DNA of 64,000 bases from CAVVWJ01 sp965652025 (GCA_965652025.1 CBFGTM010000011.1:1-64000), one strand, 5' to 3'; numbered from the stretch's first letter, positions 19,102 to 27,902 are shown. Notes: generated by a model from the sequence alone, not told the origin. Numbers and translations are program-made.

Positions 19102-20364
19102 ATGCCGGAATTCTACGTGGAACCAGTGGGGCCGCTTAACGTAGATCCTGGTGTGAGGTCGCACCGGACTCGCTGGGGTGTTATGTCCGTCTCTCCCGCC
19201 GCCGGCTTCGCAGGGGCCGCTGTTTCCGGGGCGATCCCGCTCCTGCCGGGCCGCCAGCCGATTGCTTGGACATTGGTGGTCGCGGGTTGGACCCTGGTGG
19301 GTCTGGGATATTTCACCTCCCTCGTCTCCGAGCCGGCTCCAGCCGGAATCGCGCCCGTCCCCTGGACTCGGCTGCTGCCGCTCGCGCTCGGCACCGCCTG
19401 GATCTGGGCCGCACTCACTCCCCCGGTTCTATGGCTCACCCGCCGGGCGAGCTTTGCGCCCGGCCAGCGCCCCTATGGCATCCTGATATTTGCCGCCGCC
19501 GGCGCTCTTTTCTTTCTGGTTTCGGGGGCGTTGGAGTGGCTGCTCGGAATGGCGACAGGAACTGCCAGCTGGGGGCAATTCTGGTCGACCCTCGTCACCG
19601 AGTGCGTAGAGACCAGGCTGCTGGCCTTTCTGGCTATTGTGGCGTTGGGCTGGTCGGCCCGCTATTTCGCGCTCTATCGCACGCGACACCTGCATGCCTC
19701 TGATCTGGAGACCCGGCTGGCCAAGACTCACCTGCAGGTGCTCAAGATGCAGCTGCAGCCGCACTTTCTTTTCAACACCCTCAATACCATTGCCGAGCTG
19801 GTGCACACCGATCCAGAGGCGGCGGATCAGATGATTACCCGGCTCGGCCGGCTGCTGCGTCTCTCGCTGGATCACGCCAGCCATCAGGTCGTTCCTCTTC
19901 GGCAGGAAGCCGACATTCTCCGGGTCTACATCGACATCGAGCAGGTGAGGTTCCAGGATCGGTTGCAGGTAGTCTGGGATCTGACTCCCGAGACCCTCGA
20001 CGCAGCGGTGCCGACGCTGCTCTGGCAGCCGGTGCTGGAGAACGCCATTCGTCACGGGGTCACGCCACTGGCGGGACGAGGGCTGATCCTGATCGCCTCC
20101 CGGCTGGAGCAGGAGGACCTCGTGCTGGAGATCAGGGACAACGGCCAGGGTTTGCCCCCGGGTGGTGTCCCCCGCGAGGGGGTGGGGCTCCGAAACGTGC
20201 GGGAGCGACTGAGTCAGCTCTATGGCCTCCGGGCTCGCTTCACCCTCACGCCGGCGCTTGGTGGCGGCGCCGTCGCCATCCTGCGACTGCCCTTCATCCA
20301 CTGCGAGGTCCCCCACACCCCGGTGCCGCTGCCCCAGTCTGAAGTGGAGGAGCTGATCCCATGA
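19102..20364 (+). CDS. LytS/YehU-type sensor histidine kinase
   Basis: The 420-aa membrane kinase has about four hydrophobic segments between residues 40 and 190, then the His_kinase domain with MQLQPHFLFNTLNTIAEL (His221), VPLRQEADILRVYIDIEQVRF, the N box ENAIRHGV and G box NGQGLPPGG. This architecture belongs to the LytS/YehU group that signals to LytTR regulators. The start is uncertain: ATG 19102 has no clear ribosome site and Met28 (19183) is an alternative. The stop overlaps the regulator start by four bases, so the pair is translated together. The stimulus is unknown. Confidence 0.9.
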   Translation: MPEFYVEPVGPLNVDPGVRSHRTRWGVMSVSPAAGFAGAAVSGAIPLLPGRQPIAWTLVVAGWTLVGLGYFTSLVSEPAPAGIAPVPWTRLLPLALGTAWIWAALTPPVLWLTRRASFAPGQRPYGILIFAAAGALFFLVSGALEWLLGMATGTASWGQFWSTLVTECVETRLLAFLAIVALGWSARYFALYRTRHLHASDLETRLAKTHLQVLKMQLQPHFLFNTLNTIAELVHTDPEAADQMITRLGRLLRLSLDHASHQVVPLRQEADILRVYIDIEQVRFQDRLQVVWDLTPETLDAAVPTLLWQPVLENAIRHGVTPLAGRGLILIASRLEQEDLVLEIRDNGQGLPPGGVPREGVGLRNVRERLSQLYGLRARFTLTPALGGGAVAILRLPFIHCEVPHTPVPLPQSEVEELIP

Positions 20365-21134
20365 CGCTGCGCGTCGTGGTGGCTGACGACGAGCCGATCG
20401 GCCGGCAGCGCCTGGTCCGCCTGCTACAGGCCGAACCGGAGACCGAGGTGGTGGCGGCCTGTGCCGACGGAGAGGAGGCGGTCGAGGCAATTCGGGAGCA
20501 TGCTCCCGACGTGGTGCTGCTGGACATCCAGATGCCTCAGCTGGACGGCTTCGAGGTCGTGGCCGCGCTGGGCGAGTCGCAATCGCCAGCGGTCATCTTC
20601 GTAACCGCGCACGACCAGTATGCGCTTCGAGCGTTCGAGATCCATGCCTTCGACTATCTGCTCAAACCGGTAGACCAGGACCGCTTGCGGGACGCCATCG
20701 GGCGCGCCGTCTCTCCCGGGAACCGGGCGCCACAGGGCAGTACCACCCGCCGGATTCTCAGCCTGCTGGAGGAGCTGAATGCTCGGGAGCGGGGCCGGGG
20801 CCGGGATCGTCTGGTGGTCCGCACACCCGAGCGAGCCTTCTTCCTGCGGGCCGAGACGGTCGACTGGGTAGAAGCGGCGGGCAAGTTCGTTCACTTGCAT
20901 GTTGGCCGCGCGGTACACGCGCTGCGAGAGAGCATGGCGGAGCTGGAGCAGGAGCTGGACCCGGCCCGGTTCCTGAGGATCAGCCGCTCGATCATCGTCA
21001 ACATCGATCGGATTCAGGAGATCCAGCCCTGGTTCCAGGGCGACTACGTGCTGATCCTCAGTGACGGCACCCGTCTCACCTCCACCCGCGGATATCGGGA
21101 CAACATGCGGCGGCTGCTGGGAAGGTCGGCGTGA
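20361..21134 (+). CDS. LytTR-family response regulator
   Basis: The 257-aa regulator has an N-terminal receiver (1-120; acidic pocket Asp9/Asp10, phospho-acceptor Asp55 in VLLDIQMPQLDG, Lys in LLKPV) and a C-terminal LytTR DNA-binding domain (about 150-255, RLVVRTPERAFFLRAETVDWVEAAG ... RISRSIIVN ... LISDGTRLTSTR-type sequence). ATG 20361 overlaps the kinase stop, so it is the cognate partner. LytTR proteins bind direct repeats upstream of targets, often for exported polymers or envelope functions; the target here may be the downstream lipoprotein gene, by position only. Confidence 0.93.
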   Translation: MTLRVVVADDEPIGRQRLVRLLQAEPETEVVAACADGEEAVEAIREHAPDVVLLDIQMPQLDGFEVVAALGESQSPAVIFVTAHDQYALRAFEIHAFDYLLKPVDQDRLRDAIGRAVSPGNRAPQGSTTRRILSLLEELNARERGRGRDRLVVRTPERAFFLRAETVDWVEAAGKFVHLHVGRAVHALRESMAELEQELDPARFLRISRSIIVNIDRIQEIQPWFQGDYVLILSDGTRLTSTRGYRDNMRRLLGRSA

Positions 21135-21166
21135 GGACAGGCGGCCGGGTAGGACGGTAAGCGGAT

Positions 21167-21176
21167 AAGGAGGTGA
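21167..21176 (+). promoter_or_regulatory. Near-perfect Shine-Dalgarno sequence that sets a TTG start
   Basis: AAGGAGGTGA is fully complementary to the 16S 3' end and lies five bases before TTG at 21182. An in-frame GTG (21173-21175) is embedded in this site and cannot use it, so TTG is the better start of the next gene. Confidence 0.7.
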
Positions 21177-21181
21177 GGAAT

Positions 21182-21589
21182 TTGATCTCTCGTGCCAGAC
21201 TCAGACTTACACACTTACCTGCCTACCTGCTTACCTGCTTACTGGTGGTGCTTGCCTGCCGCGGTCCTCGGCAGAATGTCGATCCCGACCCCGCGCCGGC
21301 GGCAGACGGTTTTTCACTCATTCTCCGAAGCAATCATCTGCTCGACGTCAACATCTTCGTGCTGCATGACGGCCAGGCCGACCGGGTGGCGATGGTACCT
21401 TCATCCTCCACCCGGGCGCTGGTGCTCCCCACGTGGATGCTGGGCCAATCGCACGCTATCCGAATCATCGTCGAGCCGATCGGCGAAGACTCGCGGTACA
21501 CCACCGACCTGCTGTCGGTGCAGCCGGGCCAGATTGTTGAGCTGAATGTCGAGAGTCTGCTGTCTCGAACCAGCTACAGTATTCAGTAA
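21182..21589 (+). CDS. Small lipoprotein, 135 aa
   Basis: From TTG 21182 the product begins with a basic stretch and the hydrophobic segment LPAYLLTCLLVVLAC, whose lipobox VLAC predicts lipidation. The mature part is beta-rich by eye (SLILRSNHLLDVNIFVLHDG, TRALVLPTWML, IVELNVESLL) and has no recognised motif; it loosely resembles a small carbohydrate-binding or transthyretin-like fold, without proof. The signal-peptide codons come from a tandem TTACCTGC-type tract. It follows the LytTR regulator by 47 bases on the same strand and abuts the convergent gene at 21590. Confidence 0.65.
   Translation: MISRARLRLTHLPAYLLTCLLVVLACRGPRQNVDPDPAPAADGFSLILRSNHLLDVNIFVLHDGQADRVAMVPSSSTRALVLPTWMLGQSHAIRIIVEPIGEDSRYTTDLLSVQPGQIVELNVESLLSRTSYSIQ
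21205..21243. repeat. Tandem CTTACCTGC-type tract inside a signal-peptide coding region
   Basis: CTTACACACTTACCTGCCTACCTGCTTACCTGCTTAC consists of near-repeats of 8-9 bases. An inverse-sense tract (GGTAGGACGGTAAGCGGATAAGG) lies at about 21149-21171, so the pair again forms inverted arms, here enclosing the ribosome binding site and start codon. Confidence 0.65.
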
Positions 21590-22030
21590 TCAGCGGTTGT
21601 TGCCGCCGGAGCCCCCATTTCCGCCCGCAAACAGATCCTCCCCGCCGAGCGCCCGGTAGACGGTATACAGTCCGACGCTCAGCACGCCTATCAGGAGCCC
21701 GGTACCGCCCACCGACAGCTTCCGCTGCTGCATGCCGGCGACCGCCTGGCGGGGGACGTGGAGCCGCTCCCCGTTCCAGCCCGACCGGATGCCGCGATAC
21801 GACTCAATCTCCCGTACCTGAAGATCGAGTCCGCTCGAGTCCGTCTCCACGACGTCACCTTCCACATGCAGTACCTCGGGCCCGATCTTCGGCGCCAGCT
21901 CTCGCGAGCCCTCGGACGTGAGCTGCGCCGACACCCTATCGCCGCGGGACGGCTCGGGTGTGGCCAGCGGACGGTAGGTGTAGCAGGCGCTCAGTGTGAT
22001 GATGAGGGGAAGGAGATCTCGCCCCTTCAT
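21590..22030 (-). CDS. Lipoprotein with C-terminal membrane/Gly-rich tail, 146 aa
   Basis: The start is ATG 22030 (GGGAGAACCTT upstream); the frame open to 22072 adds an unlikely leader. The signal MKGRDLLPLIITLSAC has a plausible lipobox (TLSAC) at Cys16. The middle (about 30-110) is beta-rich: RGDRVSAQLTSEGSRELAPKIG, VLHVEGDVVETDSSGLDLQVREIESYRG. A hydrophobic stretch GLLIGVLSVGLYTVYRAL precedes a Gly/Asn tail. I do not recognise the family, though the beta-rich part reads like a small SH3-like/OB-like domain. The stop directly abuts that of the plus-strand lipoprotein gene. Confidence 0.65.
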   Translation of the reverse strand: MKGRDLLPLIITLSACYTYRPLATPEPSRGDRVSAQLTSEGSRELAPKIGPEVLHVEGDVVETDSSGLDLQVREIESYRGIRSGWNGERLHVPRQAVAGMQQRKLSVGGTGLLIGVLSVGLYTVYRALGGEDLFAGGNGGSGGNNR

Positions 22031-22060
22031 AAGGTTCTCCCTTGGCCCTGCGGCGCTTAT

Positions 22061-22123
22061 CACGAAGGACACGGAGTCACACAGAACTTCCTGCTTTCCG
22101 TGTAACTCCGTGTCTCTCTCGTG
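22061..22123. repeat. Dispersed palindromic element (CACGAAGGACACGGAGT...ACTCCGTGTCTCTCTCGTG)
   Basis: Arms 22061-22077 and 22105-22123 are reverse complements apart from small mismatches and enclose a 27-base loop. The element fills the 107-base gap between a lipoprotein start and the SusD-like stop. Its end motif ACACGGAGT.ACAC resembles a repeat found scattered in many environmental genomes. Confidence 0.75.
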
Positions 22124-22137
22124 CTATCCGATCTTCT

Positions 22138-23757
22138 CTAATTCGCCAGCGGCACCGAGGTGGTGTAATTCAGCGGCGGGCAGGGGGTTGGATCGTTGGC
22201 GTTCCTGCCGGTCGGTGACACGTTTGGTGTGTTCGGGTTCGCATTGATCTCCGTGATGCCGTAGGGCAGCCGGCCTGGGATTGGCTCGGCCCGCGGCACT
22301 GGGCTGGCCAGCGACGAGGGCGCCGGTGCCAACGCCGGTAAACAGGTACGCTTGTGGTCGTTCCAGGCCTCGATGTTCAGGAAGAGCGTCACATACTTCT
22401 CTTCCATGATGTTTTCCAGCGTGGCCGGTACCGGCGCCAGTGGCGTGAAGACGATCGGCGTCGCGCCGCGCGACCCGTAGGAGCGATTGGCCCGAGCCGC
22501 GTCCAGGAATGGCTGTGCTGCACCTTGACCGCCGGTCTGGAAAGCCGCCTCCGCCCCGATGAGCTGGGTTTCAGCATAGGTGATGACCGGCATCCGCACG
22601 TCGCCCGGGTCGGTGTTGAAGTCGATGAACCCGAATATCGAATAGGCGCCGCCTGGGTCACCCGTCCCACCAGCGCCGGCCGGGGATCCATTGCCGTTAT
22701 ACAACCCGGTCGCGGTCTGAATGTTGGTCACCCCGCCCGGCCGGTATCCATAGAAGCCGACCGGCACCTCATCACCCACTGCAGCCGGGTCGGGATCGAA
22801 CGCCGCCTGCTGGAAGTAGAAGTTCAGGCGCTCGTCGGTCTCGACTCCCTGGGCAATGCGGCGCTTCAGGATCTCGATCAGCGCCGCGCCGGGAGCGATG
22901 TCGCCCCGAGCACTCATGAACTGCCACCAGACGTTCTGGCCCGTCGGGGACTGATCGTGGAACCACAGCATGTCATTCGCCGGTGTATTGATGCCCAGGG
23001 GAACCTCGGCCAGCGCGAGCGCATAGTTCGCCGAGTTTACCTCGGCCAGATGCATGTAGTACCTGGCCTTGAGCGAATGAGCCACCTGGGTGTAGACCTG
23101 GGCCAGCGCGGCGGCGTCACCTCCCCGATCGAGATAGATCAGCTCGGCGTTGTCGGTCGGAGGACCCACATTGGGTGGCCCTGGTGCTGCCGCAAGAAAC
23201 AGTATCGCCGAGTCGAGTTGCGCGAGCATATCGCCGTAGACCTGGAGCTGCGGATCGAAGGCCGGCGTCACATTGGTAGAATCCGCCGCTTCACGATAGG
23301 GAATGTCACCCCAGATCGAGGCGGCCATGCCGATCACGAGGGCCTCATACACCTTGCCGATTCCGATGTAGATCGAGTCGTTCACCGCCCGGGCAAGCTG
23401 CTGCATCTTGTGGATATCCAGCAGGCCGCCCCCGCCCTGGATGGTGATCGCCGACCCGTACACCGAGAAGAAGTGAGGGTCGATGGTGACTGGATCCATC
23501 TGATAGAGGTCGTAGCCGATCTGCTGCCGCGAGTTTCCCGCGATCTGCTGTACGTATTCCGCTGCGTTTCGTGCCAGCTGGCCCTCGAACTGCACCGACT
23601 GAAGGGCCTGGATCGAGATGTAGAGCGGGCCCGGCCGGGTGAGCTGGCTGATGTTGTTGGGGTCCTCGTCGATCCCAGGACCCGAGAGAAAGTCGCCGCA
23701 TCCCAGCGCGCCCAGCGCGAGAGCGGTACTCAGCACCAACTTGAGAGAGTGTCTCAT
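22138..23757 (-). CDS. SusD/RagB-like outer-membrane lipoprotein
   Basis: This surface lipoprotein captures nutrients and acts as the lid of its SusC partner. ATG 23757 (AAGGA upstream) gives 539 aa; the longer frame to 23964 only overlaps SusC. The signal MRHSLKLVLSTALALGALGCG has a lipobox (ALGC). The mature region has the SusD-like helical TPR character (KARYYMHLAEVNSANYALALAEV) and a conserved C-terminal region around TYAETQLIGAEAAF and EKYVTLFLNIEAWNDHKRTCLP. Start lies 28 bases after the SusC stop. No glycosidase or peptidase gene adjoins, so the ligand is unknown. Confidence 0.9.
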   Translation of the reverse strand: MRHSLKLVLSTALALGALGCGDFLSGPGIDEDPNNISQLTRPGPLYISIQALQSVQFEGQLARNAAEYVQQIAGNSRQQIGYDLYQMDPVTIDPHFFSVYGSAITIQGGGGLLDIHKMQQLARAVNDSIYIGIGKVYEALVIGMAASIWGDIPYREAADSTNVTPAFDPQLQVYGDMLAQLDSAILFLAAAPGPPNVGPPTDNAELIYLDRGGDAAALAQVYTQVAHSLKARYYMHLAEVNSANYALALAEVPLGINTPANDMLWFHDQSPTGQNVWWQFMSARGDIAPGAALIEILKRRIAQGVETDERLNFYFQQAAFDPDPAAVGDEVPVGFYGYRPGGVTNIQTATGLYNGNGSPAGAGGTGDPGGAYSIFGFIDFNTDPGDVRMPVITYAETQLIGAEAAFQTGGQGAAQPFLDAARANRSYGSRGATPIVFTPLAPVPATLENIMEEKYVTLFLNIEAWNDHKRTCLPALAPAPSSLASPVPRAEPIPGRLPYGITEINANPNTPNVSPTGRNANDPTPCPPLNYTTSVPLAN

Positions 23758-23785
23758 GGCTGAAGTCCTTAGGGCACGCGCCGGG

Positions 23786-26700
23786 TTAGCGGTTGAGAGT
23801 GATGGAGAACACATATGACCGGCTCTGCGGATTGTTGAAGTAATCCACTCCCCGCACCGGGCTCGAGGCACCGAGGACCGAGGTCTCGGGATCCACGCCG
23901 GTGTAGTCGGTCCAGGTGTGCAGGTTGCGGCCCGCCACCCGCAGCTCCATGCTGCTGAAGCCAAGTGTGCGGCTCACCCACGGCTGATCGAAGGTGTACC
24001 CTAGGGAGATTTCGCGAAGCTTCACGAAGCCCGCGTCTTCTACGAACTGCGAAGCCGGGCCGTTGAAGATGCCTCCCAGTCCGCTGAACCATGTCTCGCC
24101 CAGCGGCACCGCGGCACCGGCTCCCGGCCCTGCCACCGTCTGGTCGTTGAAGTAGGTGTCGCCGAAGACAAAGTTGCCCTGCTCCCGCTTGAGGGTCTCG
24201 GCGGAGGTCCCAAAGTGCATGAGCGCACCCTTGGTCCCGTTGTGATTCACACCGCCGTGGCGGATATCCACCAGCCCGCCGATGGAGAACTTGTTCCAGC
24301 GGAAAGAAGTGCGGACCGAACCGGTCCAATCCGGATTGGGGTCGCCGAAAACGTAGGTGCCACCCACATCCAGCGCGGGGTAGCCGGTGCTGTCGATGTA
24401 CAGCGCACCGGCAGGTGCACCCTGGCAATGACCCGCGGTATTGTCGATGTCATAGCCGGCATACGTGAGTCCACGGCCGCAGCGAATAAAGTCGGTGCCG
24501 TAGTACACGCCGAGCGGGAGGCCTTCCTGGGCAATGCCCTGAACGCTCAGGCCGTTGGTTCCACCACTGATCGGAAGAGGTACGAACTGCACCCCGGCCA
24601 GGTCCAGCACCTGGTTCCGGTTGGTGGCTACCTGGAATCCAAGATCCCAGGAGAAACTGCGGGTGGTGACTGGCCGGACGTTCAGCGCCACCTCGATACC
24701 GGCGTTCCTGATCTTCGCGGCATTGGCCGGTTTCTGGGTGTAGCCCGAGCTTCCGGCGACCGGAAGATTGAGGATGACATCGCTCGACACCGCCCGGTAC
24801 CAGGTGAATCCCAGATCCGCCTTGTCCTTCCAGAGACCCAGATCGAAGCCGGTCTCGAACTCCGCGACCCGCTCCGGGCCCAGATCATCGGTGGGCAGGA
24901 TGTACTGTGAGATCAGCCCGCCGACCCCGTTCTGCTGGGTCGAGATGGCAGGCCCCCAACCGCCGTCGTTCCCGTTCCAGGCGCCGAACAGCACGCTGGA
25001 GAGCAGGTACGGAGCCGGCTGAGTGCCGCTCTGACCGTAGGCCGCTCGCAGCTTGCCATAGGTGAGCATCTTCTCGGTCCCTTCGGGGCTGCGATAGAAC
25101 GTCCAGGCGGCGCTGCCCTTGGGGAACCAGTTGTGCCGAGTGGTGGCTCCGAACGTCGAGGCGCCGTCGTTTCGCAGCGCCGCGGTCAGGAACAACTGAT
25201 CCCAGAGATCGGCGCTCACCTGCGCGAAGTACGACTCCAGCCTGACCGTCTGCTGGTAGTCGTATGGCGGAAGCTGGGAAGAGGTGTTCCCCAGGTTGAA
25301 TGGCTCGGGCGCGATGAGCCCGGTACCCAGCGTCTGCCGGGTTTGATACTTGTTGGAGTTGAGGTTCTGTCCAACTGTCACCGCTCCGCTGAATGTGGGG
25401 CTCAGCCGGTACCGTGCGGTGGCGGTCAGGTTGTGGTCGATCTGGAACGAGCGGATATACCCGGCGTTGACTCCTCCTACCCCGTTCACCCCGACAACGG
25501 TTGTGTTGGATGTAGTCCAGGGCCAGGCCTGGGTCCGCTCGTCATTGGAGTAATCCGCCCCCAGGGTGTAGTTGAACGAGAGCCAGGACGTGGCCGCGTA
25601 TTCGACATTGATGCCGCCAAGGGTCCGGCCCAGCTCGGATTTGTTGAATGATTCATTGGCCACGAAGAACGGATTGTCGTAGGCCCGCGAGGCCTGCTCG
25701 GAGCCCGCTGCCGGATTGGGGAACCGGTAGGACCGGTGCAGTCCGGTCACTGGGTCCAGGTAGGGCTGGTTGTTGAAGTCCGGAGGCGAGCGCCACGCTC
25801 CCAATAGCAGCCCATCGGTGCTGTTGCGGCTGGTGATGAACCCTCCGTCCCCATCCACATACGCGATGTTGGCGCCCACCTTGAGATTGTCGAATACCCG
25901 GTGAGAGCCGTTGAAGCGGAAGGAAAACCGGTCGAACTTGTCGTTGTTCCCGGTGATGATGCCCCGCTGCGTGGTGACGCCGCCGGAGAGGAAGAACGTG
26001 GTGCGGTCGTTGCCGCCGGAGACCGTCAACGCATTGTCGAACGTGTGGCCGGTTTGAAACATTTCGCCGGCGTGGCTGTAGGTCGGCGCGCCTGTGGCAA
26101 TCTCCGGACCCCAGCTGCCGGCCGACGCGAATGGGACGATGCAGTTGGGTGTGCTGCCGCCCACGCAGGCAGGAGCGACGCCCTGCGAGCCCAGACCATA
26201 CTTCCGCTGGAAGTCGGGCAGCTTGGCGACTTCGTCAAAGGACGCCGAGCTCCGCAGCGAGTACTTGGTGGGTCCCGGGCGTCCCTTCTTGGTCGTGATC
26301 AGCACGACACCCTGACCCGCGCGTGATCCGTAGATCGCCCCCGACGCGGCGCCCTTCAACACCTCGACGTTCTCGATGTCATTGGGGTTGATATCGATCG
26401 CCCGGTTGGACGGGGCCGCGCTCGAATTCAGAGATGAAAAGTTGGGATTGTTGTAGCTCTGACTATTGTCGATCGGCACCCCATCGATAATGAACAGCGG
26501 CTGCGCGTCGGCGCCGTGGACACCGCTACCCGCGCTGATAGTTGTCTGGCCCCGAATCTGTATATGGGCCGAGGCCCCAGGATCGCCCGAGCTGGTCACG
26601 ACGCTCACGTTCGGCGCCTTGGCCGCCAACGCACTGACCACATTGGGCTCTGCGCTGCGCACGATGGCGAGTGAATCGACGCTGCTGCGGCCGGTGCCGA

Positions 26701-27115
26701 GCTTCTCGACCTCACTCACCGTCCCCGCGCCGGTGACGACGATCTCACCGAGCTGCAGCGGATTATCGGCCAGGCTGAAGTTTTGTACTGCGGACCCGGC
26801 GCTGAGATTCACCTGTGCCGAGCGGGCCCTATAGCCCACCAGCCTCGCCGTCACCGTTACCGGGGCCGACGGCACCCGGGCGCCGGGGATCAAAATGGTG
26901 TAGCTGCCGTCGGGCCGAGTCGAGGCGCCGGCGCCCAGCTGTTCGATGGTGATCTCGGCCGCCGGAAGCGGCTGCCCGGCCTCGCTGGTCACCCGGCCGG
27001 TAAGTGTGACCGGTTCCTGGGCCAGCACTGCGCCCGGCAGGAGCGCCAGCGCGGCCAGCGCCAGCCAGGTGAGCCACAGCCGGTATCGCAACTGACCTAA
27101 CAATGCTTGTGCCAT
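23786..27115 (-). CDS. SusC/RagA-like TonB-dependent transporter
   Basis: This outer-membrane beta-barrel imports ligands delivered by SusD using TonB energy. The 1109-aa protein has a signal peptide ending GAVLAQ, a carboxypeptidase-regulatory-like domain (about 35-120, VTLTGRVTSEAGQPLPAAEITI), a plug domain with VVTGAGTVSEVEKLGT and the SusC signature of the plug (IRGQTTISAG...PLFIIDGVPI), then the barrel ending SRSYVFSITLNR with a C-terminal aromatic/hydrophobic strand. GGAGGACAACAC precedes the ATG. TonB/ExbBD are not in the window. It is preceded by a truncated OmpR-like regulator on the same strand. Confidence 0.94.
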   Translation of the reverse strand: MAQALLGQLRYRLWLTWLALAALALLPGAVLAQEPVTLTGRVTSEAGQPLPAAEITIEQLGAGASTRPDGSYTILIPGARVPSAPVTVTARLVGYRARSAQVNLSAGSAVQNFSLADNPLQLGEIVVTGAGTVSEVEKLGTGRSSVDSLAIVRSAEPNVVSALAAKAPNVSVVTSSGDPGASAHIQIRGQTTISAGSGVHGADAQPLFIIDGVPIDNSQSYNNPNFSSLNSSAAPSNRAIDINPNDIENVEVLKGAASGAIYGSRAGQGVVLITTKKGRPGPTKYSLRSSASFDEVAKLPDFQRKYGLGSQGVAPACVGGSTPNCIVPFASAGSWGPEIATGAPTYSHAGEMFQTGHTFDNALTVSGGNDRTTFFLSGGVTTQRGIITGNNDKFDRFSFRFNGSHRVFDNLKVGANIAYVDGDGGFITSRNSTDGLLLGAWRSPPDFNNQPYLDPVTGLHRSYRFPNPAAGSEQASRAYDNPFFVANESFNKSELGRTLGGINVEYAATSWLSFNYTLGADYSNDERTQAWPWTTSNTTVVGVNGVGGVNAGYIRSFQIDHNLTATARYRLSPTFSGAVTVGQNLNSNKYQTRQTLGTGLIAPEPFNLGNTSSQLPPYDYQQTVRLESYFAQVSADLWDQLFLTAALRNDGASTFGATTRHNWFPKGSAAWTFYRSPEGTEKMLTYGKLRAAYGQSGTQPAPYLLSSVLFGAWNGNDGGWGPAISTQQNGVGGLISQYILPTDDLGPERVAEFETGFDLGLWKDKADLGFTWYRAVSSDVILNLPVAGSSGYTQKPANAAKIRNAGIEVALNVRPVTTRSFSWDLGFQVATNRNQVLDLAGVQFVPLPISGGTNGLSVQGIAQEGLPLGVYYGTDFIRCGRGLTYAGYDIDNTAGHCQGAPAGALYIDSTGYPALDVGGTYVFGDPNPDWTGSVRTSFRWNKFSIGGLVDIRHGGVNHNGTKGALMHFGTSAETLKREQGNFVFGDTYFNDQTVAGPGAGAAVPLGETWFSGLGGIFNGPASQFVEDAGFVKLREISLGYTFDQPWVSRTLGFSSMELRVAGRNLHTWTDYTGVDPETSVLGASSPVRGVDYFNNPQSRSYVFSITLNR

Positions 27116-27163
27116 GTGTTGTCCTCCCTCAGCAAACGCGAAAGCCGTGACGAGATGAACTGA

Positions 27164-27190
27164 CCCCGGAGCGCGTCACCCGCTCCGGGG
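27164..27190 (-). other. Perfect intercistronic hairpin between the regulator and susC
   Basis: CCCCGGAGCG (27164-27173) pairs perfectly with CGCTCCGGGG (27181-27190) around a 7-base loop. It is not followed by a T tract on either strand, so it is more likely an mRNA stability or processing element, or a weak terminator, in the susC leader. Confidence 0.6.
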
Positions 27191-27197
27191 AGCGTCC

Positions 27198-27902
27198 TCA
27201 GGGGCGAAAGCGGTAGCCCCAGGCGAGCGCAGTCAGGATGTGGCGAGGGTTTGCGGGATCGTCCTCCACCTTGCGACGAAGCCGCGCAATGTGGGTGTCT
27301 ACGGCGCGGCGGCTGACGGCCGCTCCCGCGCCCCAGACCTCGCGGAGCAGCTCGATCCGGGACGCGATGGCCCCGCGTCTGCGGATGAGCGCGAGCAGCA
27401 GCCGGAACTCGGTGTGGGTCACCCGCACCGGCTGACCCGCCCGGAGCACTGTTTGGGTCGCGGGCTCGACCATGACGCTCCCGAATCGGATCGTCCCCGA
27501 CCAGCCCACCGAACCGCCTGTGGGAAGCGCCCGGGTTCGATGCAACAGCTCCTCCACTCGGGCCACCAGCTCTCGTACCACCGAGACGTCCGGGGTATCG
27601 CTGGCGTCGAGCGGCAGGGCCGGGCTCTCGCCGGACTCAGATCTGAGCGGTACTGGAGTAGCCATCTGGTACTCGTGGATCACTGGCTGGGATGGTCCCT
27701 CCGGATGTCCCGGCTGGGGAGGGCCATCATTCGCCGTTCCGTTGGTGGTGACGGCCTCGCCGCCCGCTCCACCGGGAGTCGGTTGGGGGTCGTCGTCGAT
27801 GATGAGAATCCGCGTAGCGTCTCCGCCGGCAGAAGAATCCGGGTGTGACTTCGGAGCGACGGCCAATCGACACCGATATGGCGAGCGCGACACGCGCATC
27901 AC
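27198..27902 (-). CDS. OmpR-type winged-helix regulator with a hollowed-out receiver domain
   Basis: The C-terminal half (about 135-234) is a complete OmpR/PhoB winged helix: TVLRAGQPVRVTHTEFRLLLALIRR, SRIELLREVWG, VDTHIARLRRKVEDD, ILTALAWGYRF. The N-terminal half keeps only the first receiver strand with its acid pocket (RILIIDDDP, 31-39) and the last helix (VVRELVARVEELLHR, 108-122). Between them a Pro/Gly/Thr-rich linker of about 70 residues replaces the rest, with no phospho-acceptor Asp or Lys. It cannot be a normal phosphorylation switch. It lies 82 bases before susC and may regulate it. The start is uncertain, with no clear ribosome site. Confidence 0.8.
   Translation of the reverse strand: MMRVSRSPYRCRLAVAPKSHPDSSAGGDATRILIIDDDPQPTPGGAGGEAVTTNGTANDGPPQPGHPEGPSQPVIHEYQMATPVPLRSESGESPALPLDASDTPDVSVVRELVARVEELLHRTRALPTGGSVGWSGTIRFGSVMVEPATQTVLRAGQPVRVTHTEFRLLLALIRRRGAIASRIELLREVWGAGAAVSRRAVDTHIARLRRKVEDDPANPRHILTALAWGYRFRP

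Noticed and set aside
22354..23763. 469-codon plus-strand frame opposite the SusD gene
   Set aside because: Shadow of a well-supported SusD gene.
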